DNA from: Haematococcus lacustris
Lineage: Eukaryota; Chlorophyta; Chlorophyceae; Chlamydomonadales; Haematococcaceae
Direction of reading: 5' to 3'
Assembly (NCBI GenBank): GCA_030144725.1
Contig: JASKMD010000008.1
Span: 5,762,976 to 5,826,975 of the forward strand
Length of the DNA: 64,000 bases
Below, piece by piece: positions 33,181 through 49,895 of the stretch; position 1 is the stretch's first letter; every line of letters begins with the position of its first letter. The translations under genes were made by a program, and so were the position numbers. The notes under the pieces were generated by a model. The model did no database searches. It was not told where the DNA came from and saw nothing but the letters and a program-made list of their open reading frames with translations.

Positions 33181-34974
33181 GCTGCCGCTGCCGCTGCTGC
33201 TGCTCCTCCTGCTCCTGCTGCTGCTCCTGCTGCTGCTGTGATGAAGGTGTAGCCACTCCCAGGGGCTCAGGCACAGGGACTGCAGCAGAGGTGTCTGCCT
33301 GAGGTCCATCACTTGCTGCTGCTGCTGCTGCTGCTGCTGCAGCTTGCTGCAAGCGTGGCAGCAGGCGCTGGGCCAGCAGGTTGGACCGGGCCAGCAGGGA
33401 GGCGCAGCGCCCCTCCAGCACCTGCTGCTGCACGCTGCACGCCCTCACAGCCCACAGCAGCCAGGCAGGGCACACAGCAGCCACCCCATCCACGTTGCTA
33501 CTCAGAACCTGGGGCAGGGCAGACCCTGCTGCTGCTGCTGCTGCTCCCGCTGTTGGCCCGCCCCCATCAGCACCACCACCAGTCGTGGCTGCTGCTTTTG
33601 GGCCAAGCCCAGTTGCCGCTGCTGCTGCTGCTCCTGCTGCCTCATTTGCTGCTCCTGGCCCCACCCCCGCTGCAGGGGTGCTGCTGCCAGCGGCGCCTCC
33701 CCCTCCGTGGACCTGATCCCTAGCCGCCAGAGGCCTGCAGTTGTAGGGCTCCAGCAGCGGCCACACCAGCAGCAGCTGGGCCAACAGCAGGTACTGGGGG
33801 CAGCTCAGCTTACCCACCAGGTCCTCTCCGTCCTCCACCAACTGACAGCCAGCCCAGCGGTCATCAGGCTCGCTGGTGTCGTCGCCCAAGCTGGCATCCG
33901 CGGCACAAGGTGGCTGGTCAGGGCCAGCCGCAGCTTGGCTGGCCGGGCGGGGCACTGCAGGTTGCAAGGTAGCTGGTGGCCTGGGCATCACCGGGGTTGC
34001 TGGCTGGGCGGTGTTGTTCAGCGGAGGGTACAGGTGCGGGGCGAGGATGTGCAGCGGGGCGGGCAGGCCGGGGTCAACAGGACTGCAACGTGGGGCAGGA
34101 GGTTAACAGCGTCAGCTGCCATTGTGCCTTTATTGCGCATGGCACCATGCAGCCTCACTCCCTCGCATCACACATGTCAAACATCATACCTGCAAGTGTG
34201 CCTAACTCTTTTGTCAGCTGTGTTGGATCAGGGGGAAGGGTAGAAGGGGCAGAAGGGAGGAGGTCAACAAGTACGCAGAAGCATGAGGAGGGGTGTGTTG
34301 GGGTGGGAGGGGGCTGATCAGGCATGACATGGAGACATGGCATATGTACATGACATGGAGCCAGCATTGCAGTGATAGGGGCTGGCAGATTGTGCAGCTG
34401 TTAGGAGGATGAGGGAGGAGGAGCTGAGAGGCTATGAAACGTTGCTGACCAAGATGCCCTAGACCAGCAGCTGAGCAGCCGAGCAGCTGACTAAGGCGGA
34501 GAACATGGCAACTCCCTGAGGCCTCCCAGATGCTTTGCGCATGCCTGCTACAGCAGTCAGTGCCAGTGTTTGTGTGTACGTCTGTAGAAAGTGCCCTGCT
34601 TCGCCTGCCCCTCACCCTGTCAGGTTCTGCTGCACGAAGATGTTCAAGCATGCAGCCCCCGCCAGCATGATGAGCCCCAGCTCGTCGGCATCGCGCGAGT
34701 CTGCAGCTTTGCTGATGGAGTCTCTGACCACGTCAGCCAGCATGCTGAAGCAGCTTTGCGGGTAGGCCGCTGCGCGGCACTCCTCCACACGTAGTGCCCG
34801 CTGCACCTCCGGATCACGCAGTACTCGCACATACTGCCCGCTGCGCAACAAGTGAGCTGGCGCGCCTTGGCAGGCTGCCAGGGTGCCCGGCACCTCAAGA
34901 GCTAGGGACGCGTCGTACAGCCAGCAGGCCATTTGATAGCAGCAGCCGCGTCCATTCCTCGCGCCGCACACCAT
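23197..34974 (-). CDS. TTC27: TTC27/Emw1-like tetratricopeptide-repeat protein, 14 exons, about 1369 aa
   Basis: Exons, 5' to 3' on minus: 34616-34974, 32959-34082, 32098-32246, 30164-30313, 29645-29722, 28599-29067, 28293-28405, 27711-27838, 27250-27388, 26538-26659, 26133-26226, 24497-25242, 23848-23980, 23197-23502. They total 4110 nt with every phase agreeing. Landmarks follow the TTC27 order: [13 protein letters not shown] (N-terminal domain), [69 protein letters not shown], then TPR units with [20 protein letters not shown] and [32 protein letters not shown], and a C-terminal helical domain with LRGVLKQ. Human TTC27 is about 840 aa; the excess is poly-Gln/poly-Ala and Ser/Ala-rich inserts, mainly in exons 2, 6 and 12. 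Yeast Emw1 is essential and affects the cell wall; the biochemical role is unclear. No ATG lies upstream before an in-frame stop, so ATG 34974 is chosen. Confidence 0.93.
23492..23850 (-). mobile_element. Candidate introner-type intron bounded by a 14-bp direct repeat
   Basis: The last TTC27 intron (23503-23847) is framed by identical copies of AGGCCGCGCACCTG at 23492-23505 and 23837-23850. On the coding strand each reads CAGGTGCGCGGCCT. It contains AG|GT, so one copy supplies the donor and the other the acceptor, and removal restores the frame exactly. This is how an intron made by insertion with target-site duplication should look. I saw no inverted repeats at the inner ends. Confidence 0.55.
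24319..24450. repeat. Decamer repeat (CAAACCTGGT)n in a TTC27 intron
   Basis: About twelve units, one altered to CAAACCTAAT and the last ones degenerate. It lies in the intron between exons 24497-25242 and 23848-23980. Confidence 0.9.
25534..26132. repeat. (CCCCTG)n hexanucleotide array, about 100 units
   Basis: Nearly pure CCCCTG on plus, with a few CCCTG, GCTCCTG and GTCCCTG variants. On the coding (minus) strand it is CAGGGG and begins within the splice donor itself, CAG|GTGGGCAGGGGCAGGGG, of the exon ending at 26133. Confidence 0.97.
26803..27225. repeat. 11-bp minisatellite (CCACTGCCCAG)n, about 38 units
   Basis: Roughly 31 units of CCACTGCCCAG are followed by about seven of the variant CTACTGCCCAG. 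It lies in a TTC27 intron, starting about 30 nt after the donor of the exon ending at 27250. The variant units cluster at the donor-proximal end. Confidence 0.96.
28464..28563. repeat. (GGGGTC)n hexanucleotide array
   Basis: About 17 units with two GGGGCC variants at the left. On the coding strand it is GACCCC and begins about 35 nt after the TTC27 donor at 28598. Confidence 0.95.
30462..31760 (+). mobile_element. Degenerate hAT-like transposon inside a TTC27 intron
   Basis: Plus-strand fragments, opposite to the host, encode [20 protein letters not shown], a following segment [20 protein letters not shown] (about 30890-31040), and a C-terminal piece [20 protein letters not shown] then [20 protein letters not shown] (about 31460-31600). 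The last matches the hAT dimerisation region (ERxFS followed by RNRL). Stops and frameshifts separate the pieces, so it is dead. The left boundary may be at 30462, where CAGTGTTTTTTTTCGCGCTA precedes three CGCGCTATATA repeats. The right end carries GCGCTAT motifs but no clean inverted repeat was matched. Confidence 0.6.
32690..32916. repeat. CAG/CGG/GAG-rich trinucleotide tract in a TTC27 intron
   Basis: Mixed CAG, CGG and GAG triplets with a purer (CAG)11 core near 32816-32851. It lies about 43 nt after the donor of the large exon that ends at 32959. Confidence 0.9.
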
Positions 34975-35606
34975 CAAGCAGTATTCGTACACCACACGTG
35001 TGAGACGTACTCAAGCAAGCCGCACGCAAGCTTGCAGCTCCCTTGTTGTCAAGCATCGCTATGGTGCAGGTAGCTGTTGTTACCCTGATGCTGACTTAGT
35101 ATGCCACATCAGCCATGCAGCTATGGGCACAGCAGCAGCAGCAGGAGGAGCAGCAGCAGCAGCAGCAGCAGTTATCGCAGCTACAGGAGGTCTAGACTGC
35201 ACAGTTGTGGGGTGCTAACAAGCTCTGAGACCCGGCTTGTCCGCAGAAGCAGCTGTCCTTGCATACCACCTGGGGCCTTGCAGCTGAGCCTCTGTCCAAG
35301 TGCATGCCTGACCCGCGCCACCCCGTCAGCACCCAGTCATGACCTCACATGTTCTCGACGGTGGCTGCTAGGCGGCCTGCATGCTGCTGCTACTCAGGTG
35401 TGACCCCCATGCCTCAAGTCAATCAATGACTCTGTTTTGTCTGTGTGGAAGTATGCTCCCATGCAAGGGCATGGGCGCCTTCCACCCACACAATTACCTG
35501 ACCCCTATGACAGGGCTGTAGCCAGCCTAGACAGCACGAGAGTCTCAGGACTCGGGGTGAGCCATGCGGATGGCTGGGATACTCCTAGGGCGGTGCACCT
35601 CAGCTG
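34975..35606. promoter_or_regulatory. Shared intergenic region of two divergent genes
   Basis: About 630 bp separate the TTC27-like start codon (minus) from the hydrolase start codon (plus), so both promoters should lie here. A CAG/GCAGCA tract occupies 35132-35172. No TATA box or other defined element was recognised. Confidence 0.45.
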
Positions 35607-36839
35607 ATGGCGTTGCTGGTGGCGGTGCCGCAGGCAACCTGGGTGACGCTGGACCAAACACTGAACGCTGCCAGTGCAGCAGCTGAGGTGCTGGCTCCCG
35701 CCCCAGCCGTCCCCCCACCCCTGCCCGTAGTGTCAGCCCTGCCTGACGCCCCTCCCCTCCTCATGCTGACAGGCAGCTTGCAGGTCACGCTCACACCGCC
35801 CGCCCCAGCAGCAGCAGCGGCCACAGGCGCAGCACACGCGGTGCATGAGGGCAGCACTGCAGCAGCCACGCCCTCCTGCCCCACACCCTTACCTAGTGCT
35901 AAGCAACCCAGCAGCAGCCAGCCCCGCCCCCCACCTCCCCCACCTCCCTCGCCAGCCACCCCCCCCTCCCCCACCACAGTCACCGTGTCTGTGCAGCTGC
36001 TGCTGCTACCCGGGGACAGCCAGGCAGCGCCATCCGGTATGCAGCACGCCATGGAGTTCCTCACCCCCACCCCTCCTTCTGGCAACGATCTGATTGCTGC
36101 TCCCCTCTCCTCCTCCCTGCCCCCTCCCCCTGCACACGGCCCCACCCCTGGGGCGGGTGTCAGGGCGCTGGCGGTGCTGTCCCCAGGCTTCCTAGTGCAG
36201 CCGGAGGCCTACCGACCCTACCTGCAGGCCCTGGCCGGGGCAGGACTGCCTGCTGCCGCGTACTCAGTGCCGGAGACGGGGTTCCAGGCGCTGGACGATG
36301 TGGCCCACACCCAGGTAGGGGGGACAAGGGGAGCGGGGAGGGGGGGAGGGGGGGGGGGTGGAGGGATAGTGGGGGGTGGGGGGTCGGGGAAGGGGAGGAA
36401 GGGGGGAGGAAGGGAGGGGGGAAAGGAGAGGGTCATACCAAGCGGTGTTACACCATGAAGTCTAGGAAGACAGACAAAGCGACAGCCCGCCTGCTGCTCA
36501 CTTTGCCCGTCTCACCCTCCTCCATTGCAGGTGCTGGAGCGGGTGGTCGCCTGGTGCAGCTCACAGCTGTTCACTGCGCCCTCTCCACTCCCAGCTACGC
36601 CCCAGCTTCCGCCCAGCTTCCACTCAGCTGCTACCCAGCTGGCATCTGACCATGCAGCTGCAGCCCAGCCTGGGCCACGCTGTGGGTGGCAGCCCCTGTC
36701 AGTGCTGCTCATGGGGCATAGCCGGGGGGCCAAGATCAGTGCGCTGCTGGCGGCCAGGCGCTTGGCAGCAGCAGCAGCAGCGGCAGGGCCTGGTGACGCT
36801 GCCATCACCCAAGCAGCAGCAGCAGCAGCAGTAGCAGCC

Positions 36840-36884
<45 letters not shown>

Positions 36885-38753
36885 GCAGCCGCAGCCGCAG
36901 CAGCAGCAGCAGGGCTTGGTGACCCAGCTGACACCAGTCCTACTGTGACGCCCGCTGCCACGGCTGATGCTGCTGATGCTGGTGCAGCTGCTACAGCAGG
37001 TTCACCCGGCCGTAGCCTGCATGATGGCAGCGGTGGTGGCAGCGGTGGCAGTGGCAGCAAGGAGCAGCAGTGGGGTGTCTGTGCAGCGCAGGCTGACCTG
37101 GCCTGGCACGTGGCGGGCCTGGTGCTGCTGGACCCTGCTGACGCCTCCTATGAGACCAGGGAGGGACCCCGGTGAGGGGGTCAGCAGGGGGGTCAGCAGG
37201 GGGGTCAGCAGGGGGTCAGCAGGGGGTCAGCAGGGGGTCAGCAGGGGGTCAACAATGGGGGAGGGAAAGGAGGCAGGCAGGCAGGAAGGGAAAGGGGAGA
37301 GGTGAGGAGCAAGGAAGCGCTAGGCCGCTTACATGAGGCTGCTTAGTGAAACGGCCGCTCACCATGTATGCTCACCTGCAGACGAGACCTAGACTAGATA
37401 CCTATCACCACAAGCTGTTAGGCTTACGTGGCTCATCGCATTCTGAACCCACTGCTCCATCCCCCCCAGGGGCCCCGTTTACTTCTTTCCCAACAAATTG
37501 TTTGCAGGCATCACACTTGCATGCGCCCTGTCACACCTGTGTGTTTTTATGTGGGTTTGGCTGCTGCGGCGGCTGCGCATTGACATCTCAAACCCATCCC
37601 CATGACATGGCTGCGTCACCAAAGTCAGGGTGCCCTGTGTTGTGTGGCTGCAGCTTCCCCTCAGCTGCCAAGGCGCTGGCGGCCCTGGGCTGTGGCGCCA
37701 CCTCCCTGTCCGACCCCTGCCCCTGCCCCGCCCCCAGCCTGCCCTCCTGGCAGCAGCTGCCACCGATGCTGGTGGTTGGCGCGGCACGCAACACAGACTG
37801 CGTGCCCCGGGGAGCCGCCTACCAGTCCTTCTGGAACTCATACAGGTGTGCATGGAGCATATTCAACTTCTCACACCCACCTGCCTCATCACCCTTGCAC
37901 ATGTCCAGTCCCTCTCATTCATCTACCAACTACTCTTTCTTTGATAGGTCACACATACCCACAGTTCTTCATCCTCTACACCTCTTCCTCACCCTGTGTT
38001 GGCGTAATTGTTTTGCGTCTCCACTCACACCTTGCACATGCATACTGCCCCTGCTCATCACCTTGCCTGGCCTATTAACAAGCCAAACCAATGTTGGCGG
38101 TACCGCCAGCTCTGAGGTCACACGAGTCACACCTTCCTGGCTGCGATGTGTGATGAAGTGTGCTGGCCTGGTGTGCTGCTGGGTCCAGGAGCCCTGCTGC
38201 TGCTGGCTGCCTGACCTGCAGGGGACCCAGGGCGTTGGTGGTGCTGCAGCAGGCTGGCCACTTCAGCTTCCTGTCATCCCTCACCCTGCTGCAGCAGTCA
38301 GTGTGCAGCAGGGGCCGGGCGGACCCGGTGGCCGTGGTGCGCGCGGTTGCGGCCATGCTGCTGGTGTGGGCGGATGTCTGCCTGAGAGCCTTGCCGGCTG
38401 CTGTAGGGGGGCCAAAGGGGATGCAAGGTCAACACAGCAAGCTGGTCAGTGCAGGTGTTAGTGAGGATGCCAGGGGCAGTGGTGGTAGGGACACAAGCGG
38501 TGCTGCTGGTGGTGCTGGTGGTGGTGGTGGTGTTAATGGTAGTGGTGATTCAACCTGCATGAGTTGCCAAGGGAGGGGCCAACAGTTATCACGGGGTCAC
38601 TCAAGGGATGCCGATGGTGCAGATGGTGGCGGTAGCGACAGTGCTTTGGCTGAGGTGGACCGCCAGCTGGGTGATGTGGGGAGCAGTCTGGTGGGCGCAT
38701 GCACCCTGCATGGGCTTGAATGTACAGTGTCGTCTGGCAATGTTGGCAAGTAG
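35607..38753 (+). CDS. Chlorophyllase-like alpha/beta hydrolase, 4 exons, 690 aa
   Basis: Exons 35607-36314, 36531-37171, 37654-37845 and 38222-38753 join in phase. Chlorophyllase removes phytol from chlorophyll; exact substrate here is inferred. The nucleophile motif is LLMGHSRGAKIS with Ser about 300, in the GHSRG form typical of chlorophyllases. The acid strand is LVLLDPADAS (Asp 437 or 440, compare DPVD in the family). The segment PPMLVVGAARNTDCVPRGAA matches the region before the third loop, and the His is in LQQAGHFSFL (His 527). The N-terminal 200 residues are Ala/Pro-rich (PPPPPPPSP) and may include a transit peptide. A poly-Ala run encoded by GCAGCA repeats splits the hydrolase core after the nucleophile. 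A Gly/Ser-rich tail of about 130 residues follows. Typical chlorophyllases are about 320 aa, so the inserts double the size. ATG 35607 is the first in-frame Met; an upstream exon is possible. Confidence 0.82.
36814..36913. repeat. Coding (GCA)n tract giving poly-alanine
   Basis: About 33 near-consecutive GCA/GCC codons in exon 2 of the chlorophyllase-like gene encode an almost unbroken poly-Ala run. It is in frame and interrupted only by one GTA (Val). It sits between the nucleophile Ser and the catalytic Asp. Confidence 0.92.
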
Positions 38754-39982
38754 TGAGCTGCTCGTGGCAACCGATGAAGTTCTGATCAGGTCTCTGCACC
38801 TGATCACTCTCACGGCCTCCACATTGGAAGGAGTTAGTGTGCGCAGCAAAGCCAGTCTACATCTGCCAAGCTCAACTAATAGCGACCTTGCAACGGATGT
38901 GGCTATGGGGTAATGGGTAGCCCAATGGTGTGGCCCAGCAGGCCCAGCAGGTTAGATGAACATAACTGATTTAACATAGAACAACATGTTTGGCTGTTGG
39001 TAGTTCCACTCCGCTATAGCATCCTCGGTTGCACCTTTTTGACTACAAACCCCACATCGGTGGCACTTCCCCCCTAGACCACTGGGCTCCTCATCAAACC
39101 TTACAGCTGAATGCTTGAAAAGCTAACATCCTGTCGAAAACACTAGGGCCGATGGGTTGTTGCGGGCCCGGCCATCAATGCCCCGCCGGAATTCTGCAGC
39201 CCGGAAAATTCTGTCACGGGAAGACACGGGAAACCACAGCACACGCACAGTGCACACTGCGTCGCGTCGTCAGTTAGCTTCGGGGTCCCTAGCCTTTCGT
39301 CAAGCGTTCCGGCTTACCGGCTATACACGCTGCGGGGGAAACGGGGCGCTTGCGTTTCTTATTCGGGAACATCTCGGGGATTCAGCAACATTATCCGAGC
39401 GGAGTGCTAGGGGTTGCATCAGGTCGCCATCGAACCGGAGTGCCGGCAACCGGAGTGCCGGCAACCGGAGTGAGGTCCAATCCATACTTCAACAAGAAAC
39501 CCAACACCCTTTAGATTTGTATCAGCACTAGCAGGATACCACTATGTATCACTAACATAACAGCAATAACGCAATAACAAAGCAATACCTGTCTGGCCAA
39601 AGTTTATGTCTGTTTCTCATCCGTGACTGTGTTCTCTGGCTGGCTATGTTTGCACAGCCTTAGCTTACTACCCTAGCTACATATTATAGTATTGAATTTC
39701 ACCGTAATATATTGTTCATGCAAGCGGAACGCAATCACTGCACGCGGGTGCCTGTCCCATGGCCGCCGCACCAGCTCTTTCCATCCCGGTTGAAGCTTCC
39801 AGGGTGCAACCGGGACCTCGGCAGCAGGCACCAGCACGACCGCGTTTGCAAAGCTCTACTGCCAACGATGATGACGAGTACGACAGGCGCAGCGTGCGGA
39901 GTACAAGCACGGTTGCGAGTACCGTCGCGACTACCGCATCATGTGGGTTTACATACTGGGACTTGACATGCACACGTGCTAG
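38754..39982. other. Intergenic region, possible 5' exon of the hydroxylase gene
   Basis: Most of this stretch shows nothing definite. The block ACCGGAGTGCCGGCA is repeated three times at about 39434-39470. A plus frame from ATG 39759 (MAAAPALSIPVEASRVQPGP, then an acidic patch NDDDEYDRR) looks protein-like. I could not join it in phase to the hydroxylase exon at 39983, so it may be an untranslated leader or a separate first exon. Confidence 0.4.
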
Positions 39983-46289
<6,307 letters not shown>

Positions 46290-49187
46290 GGTTATGTGAC
46301 CTGGATGTGAGTCGTTCATGGCACACGAAGTGTGGGTGTGACCAGCTCATGTATGATTAGCCAAATGTTTGAGTGGCACCAATGGTCAGCCCTCATCCCA
46401 TGTGCATGAGAGAGGACAGTGGTGACCTTTGAGAGTTAATGACCAGGGTGCGTGTGGTGGGAGGAAGGCAGGGTGTGGTGGAGCGGCAGGGCCAGGTTGT
46501 ATGTGTGGAACTGCCACCTTGTTGCCGGCGCCTCCAAGGGCCCCTCACAGGCGCCTCGCAAAAAGGTACTCACAGGCGCCATTGAAAGGGGCACTCCATG
46601 GGCTGCCACTTCTTTTGTAGCCAGCTTGCGTCTGTTCTTGAGTAGCCATGGGTGGTGGCTGATTAGATGCATGGTCTGCCTAAGGCTGGGATGGCAGGGG
46701 TACAGAGGTAGCTGGCAGGGTGTGCATGGAGGTGCATGGAGATGCATGGAGGTGCATGGTAGGGAGCAGGGCAGGGACACGTTGTTGGGCTGCCTCAGCG
46801 CATTGTGCAATGTTGCTGCTTGTGTGGTTGTTGTCATGAATGGGTGCTGTTTGGGTCCATGGCCAGGCTGCTTGGCCAGGTAGGAGCGGCAGGTGACAGA
46901 CAGAGGGCAGGCAGAGGGGCATGGTGGCGATGGCTGGGCTAACACTTACTAGCCGACCATCCGTGTGGAGGAGCAGCTTGCTTAATCTGCCAAGGGCCCT
47001 GCACCTACACCGCCGTGCCGGTGTTTGGACTGGGGGTGTTTGAACACACTGCCCACATCGCCATGGGGTGGCACTGGATGAGCTACGCTGGTGGCCTGGG
47101 TGGATTATGGCCTGGGTGGCTGGTGACCTGGCTAACCTGCATGTGGCCTAAGGGCAGAGAGTACCCTGCAGTGAGTAGGTTGCCTGGCATTGGCCGTCAG
47201 CTGGCAGGGCATGCCACACACTACGAAGACTAGGTCGCAGCCAACTGCTGAGGTGGTGGGCAGCCGCAGCCACGAGCCACCTCCTTGCACGTGCCACGCT
47301 GCCAAGTGTTTGAAGCTCCCAACAGAGCCCCCACTCCTGCTCTTTGCTTCTCTGTCAGTGATGAGGAAGGCATCAATGATGGCTGCAAGGATGGCTGCAA
47401 GGATGGCTGATGCTGTCATGTCCCCTCGCACCCGCACCTGCAATGGAGCAGTGCTGTTAAATGATGCCACTTCGCTGGCCTTACGTCCGGGTTGCGAGTG
47501 CTGGTTTGGAGCGTGTTTCAATAGGGTCTCCAGCTATATGGCCCTGCACCATGCTAGACGATCCTCTCTCATGTTCATGCACACATAACTACATAACTCT
47601 GTGAAATACTGCAGACTCTCGCATTGGCCATCCAGCCCTACCCTGCAGCAGCATGCGCCCTTGTTGTGTCACATGCGCCACATTACCAGGCCACAAGGAC
47701 TGCCTGTGGGCACCTGGGATGCATGGCATTCTGGCATGCATGGCCAACTGCTTGGCCGTCATGTGGGCATGGCAATTTCATGACATGCATGTGTATCATG
47801 CATTGGGGAAGGGGAGGAGTCTGCCATCTCTGGAGCATTGTTGCCAACTGCTTGGTCAGTCTGTTTGATGCAGATCTACAGTCGCGTACTCCTTACAGCC
47901 GGTCCAAGGTCTTGCACAAGGCGGCCAATGCACAACCTGTATTTGTACATGCCTGGACCAAAACTGTCCATGTGCCGCACACGACCTTCCATGGCACATG
48001 CCTGCCTTGTCCGCATTTTCCTTTCTGGCCATAAGTAGTTAGCACCAACGCCACGCTTGAGCAAGTAGTCGGGGGCACTTGATATGCAATCTTACACATG
48101 CTTGCACATGCTTGCCACATGGCGACACCAATGCGACGCAGCGACACTGTGCCTTTGTCAGCTGGGTACGCCAGTCTGCGCCTAGTGACTCAGGCTTGTT
48201 TTCATACGCCATGCAAGCGAGTGGCTGCACAGAGTCACGCCGCGCCGCACACTGCAAGCTTTCCAACCCACCTTGCACGGTTCCTGCCCCGTTGCGATTA
48301 GCTACAAAGATATGGCAGAGATAACACAGCTGAGGGCTGCTGGAGTAGGATGCGCCACAAGCTTGGCCCCACTTTCTCCCACTAGCTCGGCCTCAACCCA
48401 TGACACCACTGAGCCTCATACCACGGGCCTAACATCGAGTGTCGAGCCCCACCCCATTCCAAGGCAAGTTGGGGTTGTGCAAGAGGTTTTGGTTAGGTGT
48501 TGTGACGAGGGGTGGGCTGGCAAGGTGCCTCAACAGAGGAGCGCGTTACACAAGTCACGCAAAGTGAGGATACAAGACGAGGACACCAGGTGGAGCAGGC
48601 AGTGGACCCCCCTATCTACCAGCTTCTGGGAAGCTGAAGTGCTGCGTTGCAGTAGGGGAGGGGGAGGGAGGCCCATGAACTTCCCATGGAACAGGAAGCC
48701 ACTAACAGCAAACGTGGATGCCGCTAGTCCCCTTCCCATAGTTGACATGTGCAGGCGGGCCAGCTTAGTGAAAGAAGGGCAAGCGGGGGCTGCAAGCAAC
48801 CCCTCCCTACCCACCACACATTGACTGGCAGACCATCAGGACCTGGGGCAGAACCTGGTGCCCTCGCTTAGGACTTCGCGCCTTCCGCTTGTGCAAGGCA
48901 ATCTGGGTCTGATCAGCGCAAGCTGTGGACACCCATCACTGAAGCTACAGACCTGGGCCTGTAGGCCCAATGCACGCCATGCCAGCATTGCTTCTCAAGG
49001 CCTTGTTTGCTCTTTCCTCCCAGCCTGGTCGATTCTTCTCCCTCACTGATGGGATTAGTACCGACCGTTGGCCGGCGGAGCTCCCATCTAGCAGCTGGAG
49101 ATGTCAGCTCTTTGCCCATGCGTCATGGGGTGCTACGAGATGCTGGCTCCTGCAGCAACTTTGGATGTGCAGGACGCAAAAGGAGTC

Positions 49188-49267
49188 TGACAGGGACGGG
49201 ATTTGAACCCGCGCTCTTTCGAACTAGTACCTGAAACTAGCGCCTTAGACCGCTCGGCCACCCTATC
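49188..49267 (-). tRNA. tRNA-Leu (CAG), unit 1
   Basis: The minus strand folds as a class II tRNA of 80 nt. The acceptor GATAGGG pairs with CCCTGTC (one T-G), with discriminator A. The A box is TGGCCGAGCGGTCTAAGG, the anticodon arm CTAGT-TTCAGGT-ACTAG with anticodon CAG, the variable arm TTCGAAAGAGC, and the B box GGTTCAAATCC. A TTTT pol III terminator follows at 49181-49178. Class II shape, A73 and anticodon CAG all fit leucine (codon CTG, very frequent in GC-rich algae). No intron is seen. Confidence 0.93.
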
Positions 49268-49308
49268 AGATAGAAGGATGCACAACGGCGTACAATTAGC
49301 TCCCACTG

Positions 49309-49895
49309 CAGCGACACATTGTCCTTGCGGTCACACTATTTGGCGGGAATGGGCGCCGCGAGTGTGACCAGCAGCATGTGGGCGGAGGTGTGCGCGCAGG
49401 AGCAGGAAACCGCCAGTGTGGACGGCCTGAGCCTGACGGACCCAATCGATGCGCGGGAGGTGCGTGAGGTAGCGGGCAGGAGGACAACTACACCTACCTG
49501 GCACGACTTTGAACAGCTTTAGAAGTGGGGAGCAAAGGGTGCAGGGGGTCAAGGTTATGACAGCAGCACCAGTGAAGCGTGCCAGAGAGATACAGATGAT
49601 GGGTACAAGGTGTAGGTAAGTAGATGATGGCTATGAGGTATAGATGATGGTATAGAGGTAGCTTTGGGAGCCCGATGTGAGACCAACCTATACCTCGGTC
49701 AGGCTCCCTTGCTGACTTGGACCTGTGCGTGTGCAGGAGCGTCAAGGCCTCGACTGGCATGAGGTCGAGGGGGAGATGGTGCTTGACATTGCCCCACTGG
49801 GGGGCCGCTTGCTGCTCCTGCTGTCAGGGGCCGTGGACCATGCGGTGGCTCCATGCACAGCTGACCATGTCATGGTGACCGCATGGTACCAGTGA
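49309..49895 (+). pseudogene. Truncated hydroxylase 3' exons, unit 2
   Basis: The penultimate exon is present only from its CAGCGACAC breakpoint to the donor (49309-49459), without its acceptor or the HxD half. The last exon (49737-49895) is intact, with acceptor, distal His and stop, differing from unit 1 at PCTADH. It cannot form a hydroxylase alone but could serve as an alternative terminal exon. Confidence 0.85.

Noticed and set aside
47132..47521. Minus frame with ASAILAAILAAIIDAFLI as a membrane protein gene in each unit
   Set aside because: The hydrophobic run comes from a short duplication (GATGGCTGCAAG twice), and no start context, partner exons or homologue could be recognised. Left unannotated.
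48273..48824. 183-codon frame kept open in three units
   Set aside because: It crosses the point (48604) where unit 4 diverges, so its second half is not shared by the ancestral spacer. It is open only because the copies are nearly identical; no family is recognised.
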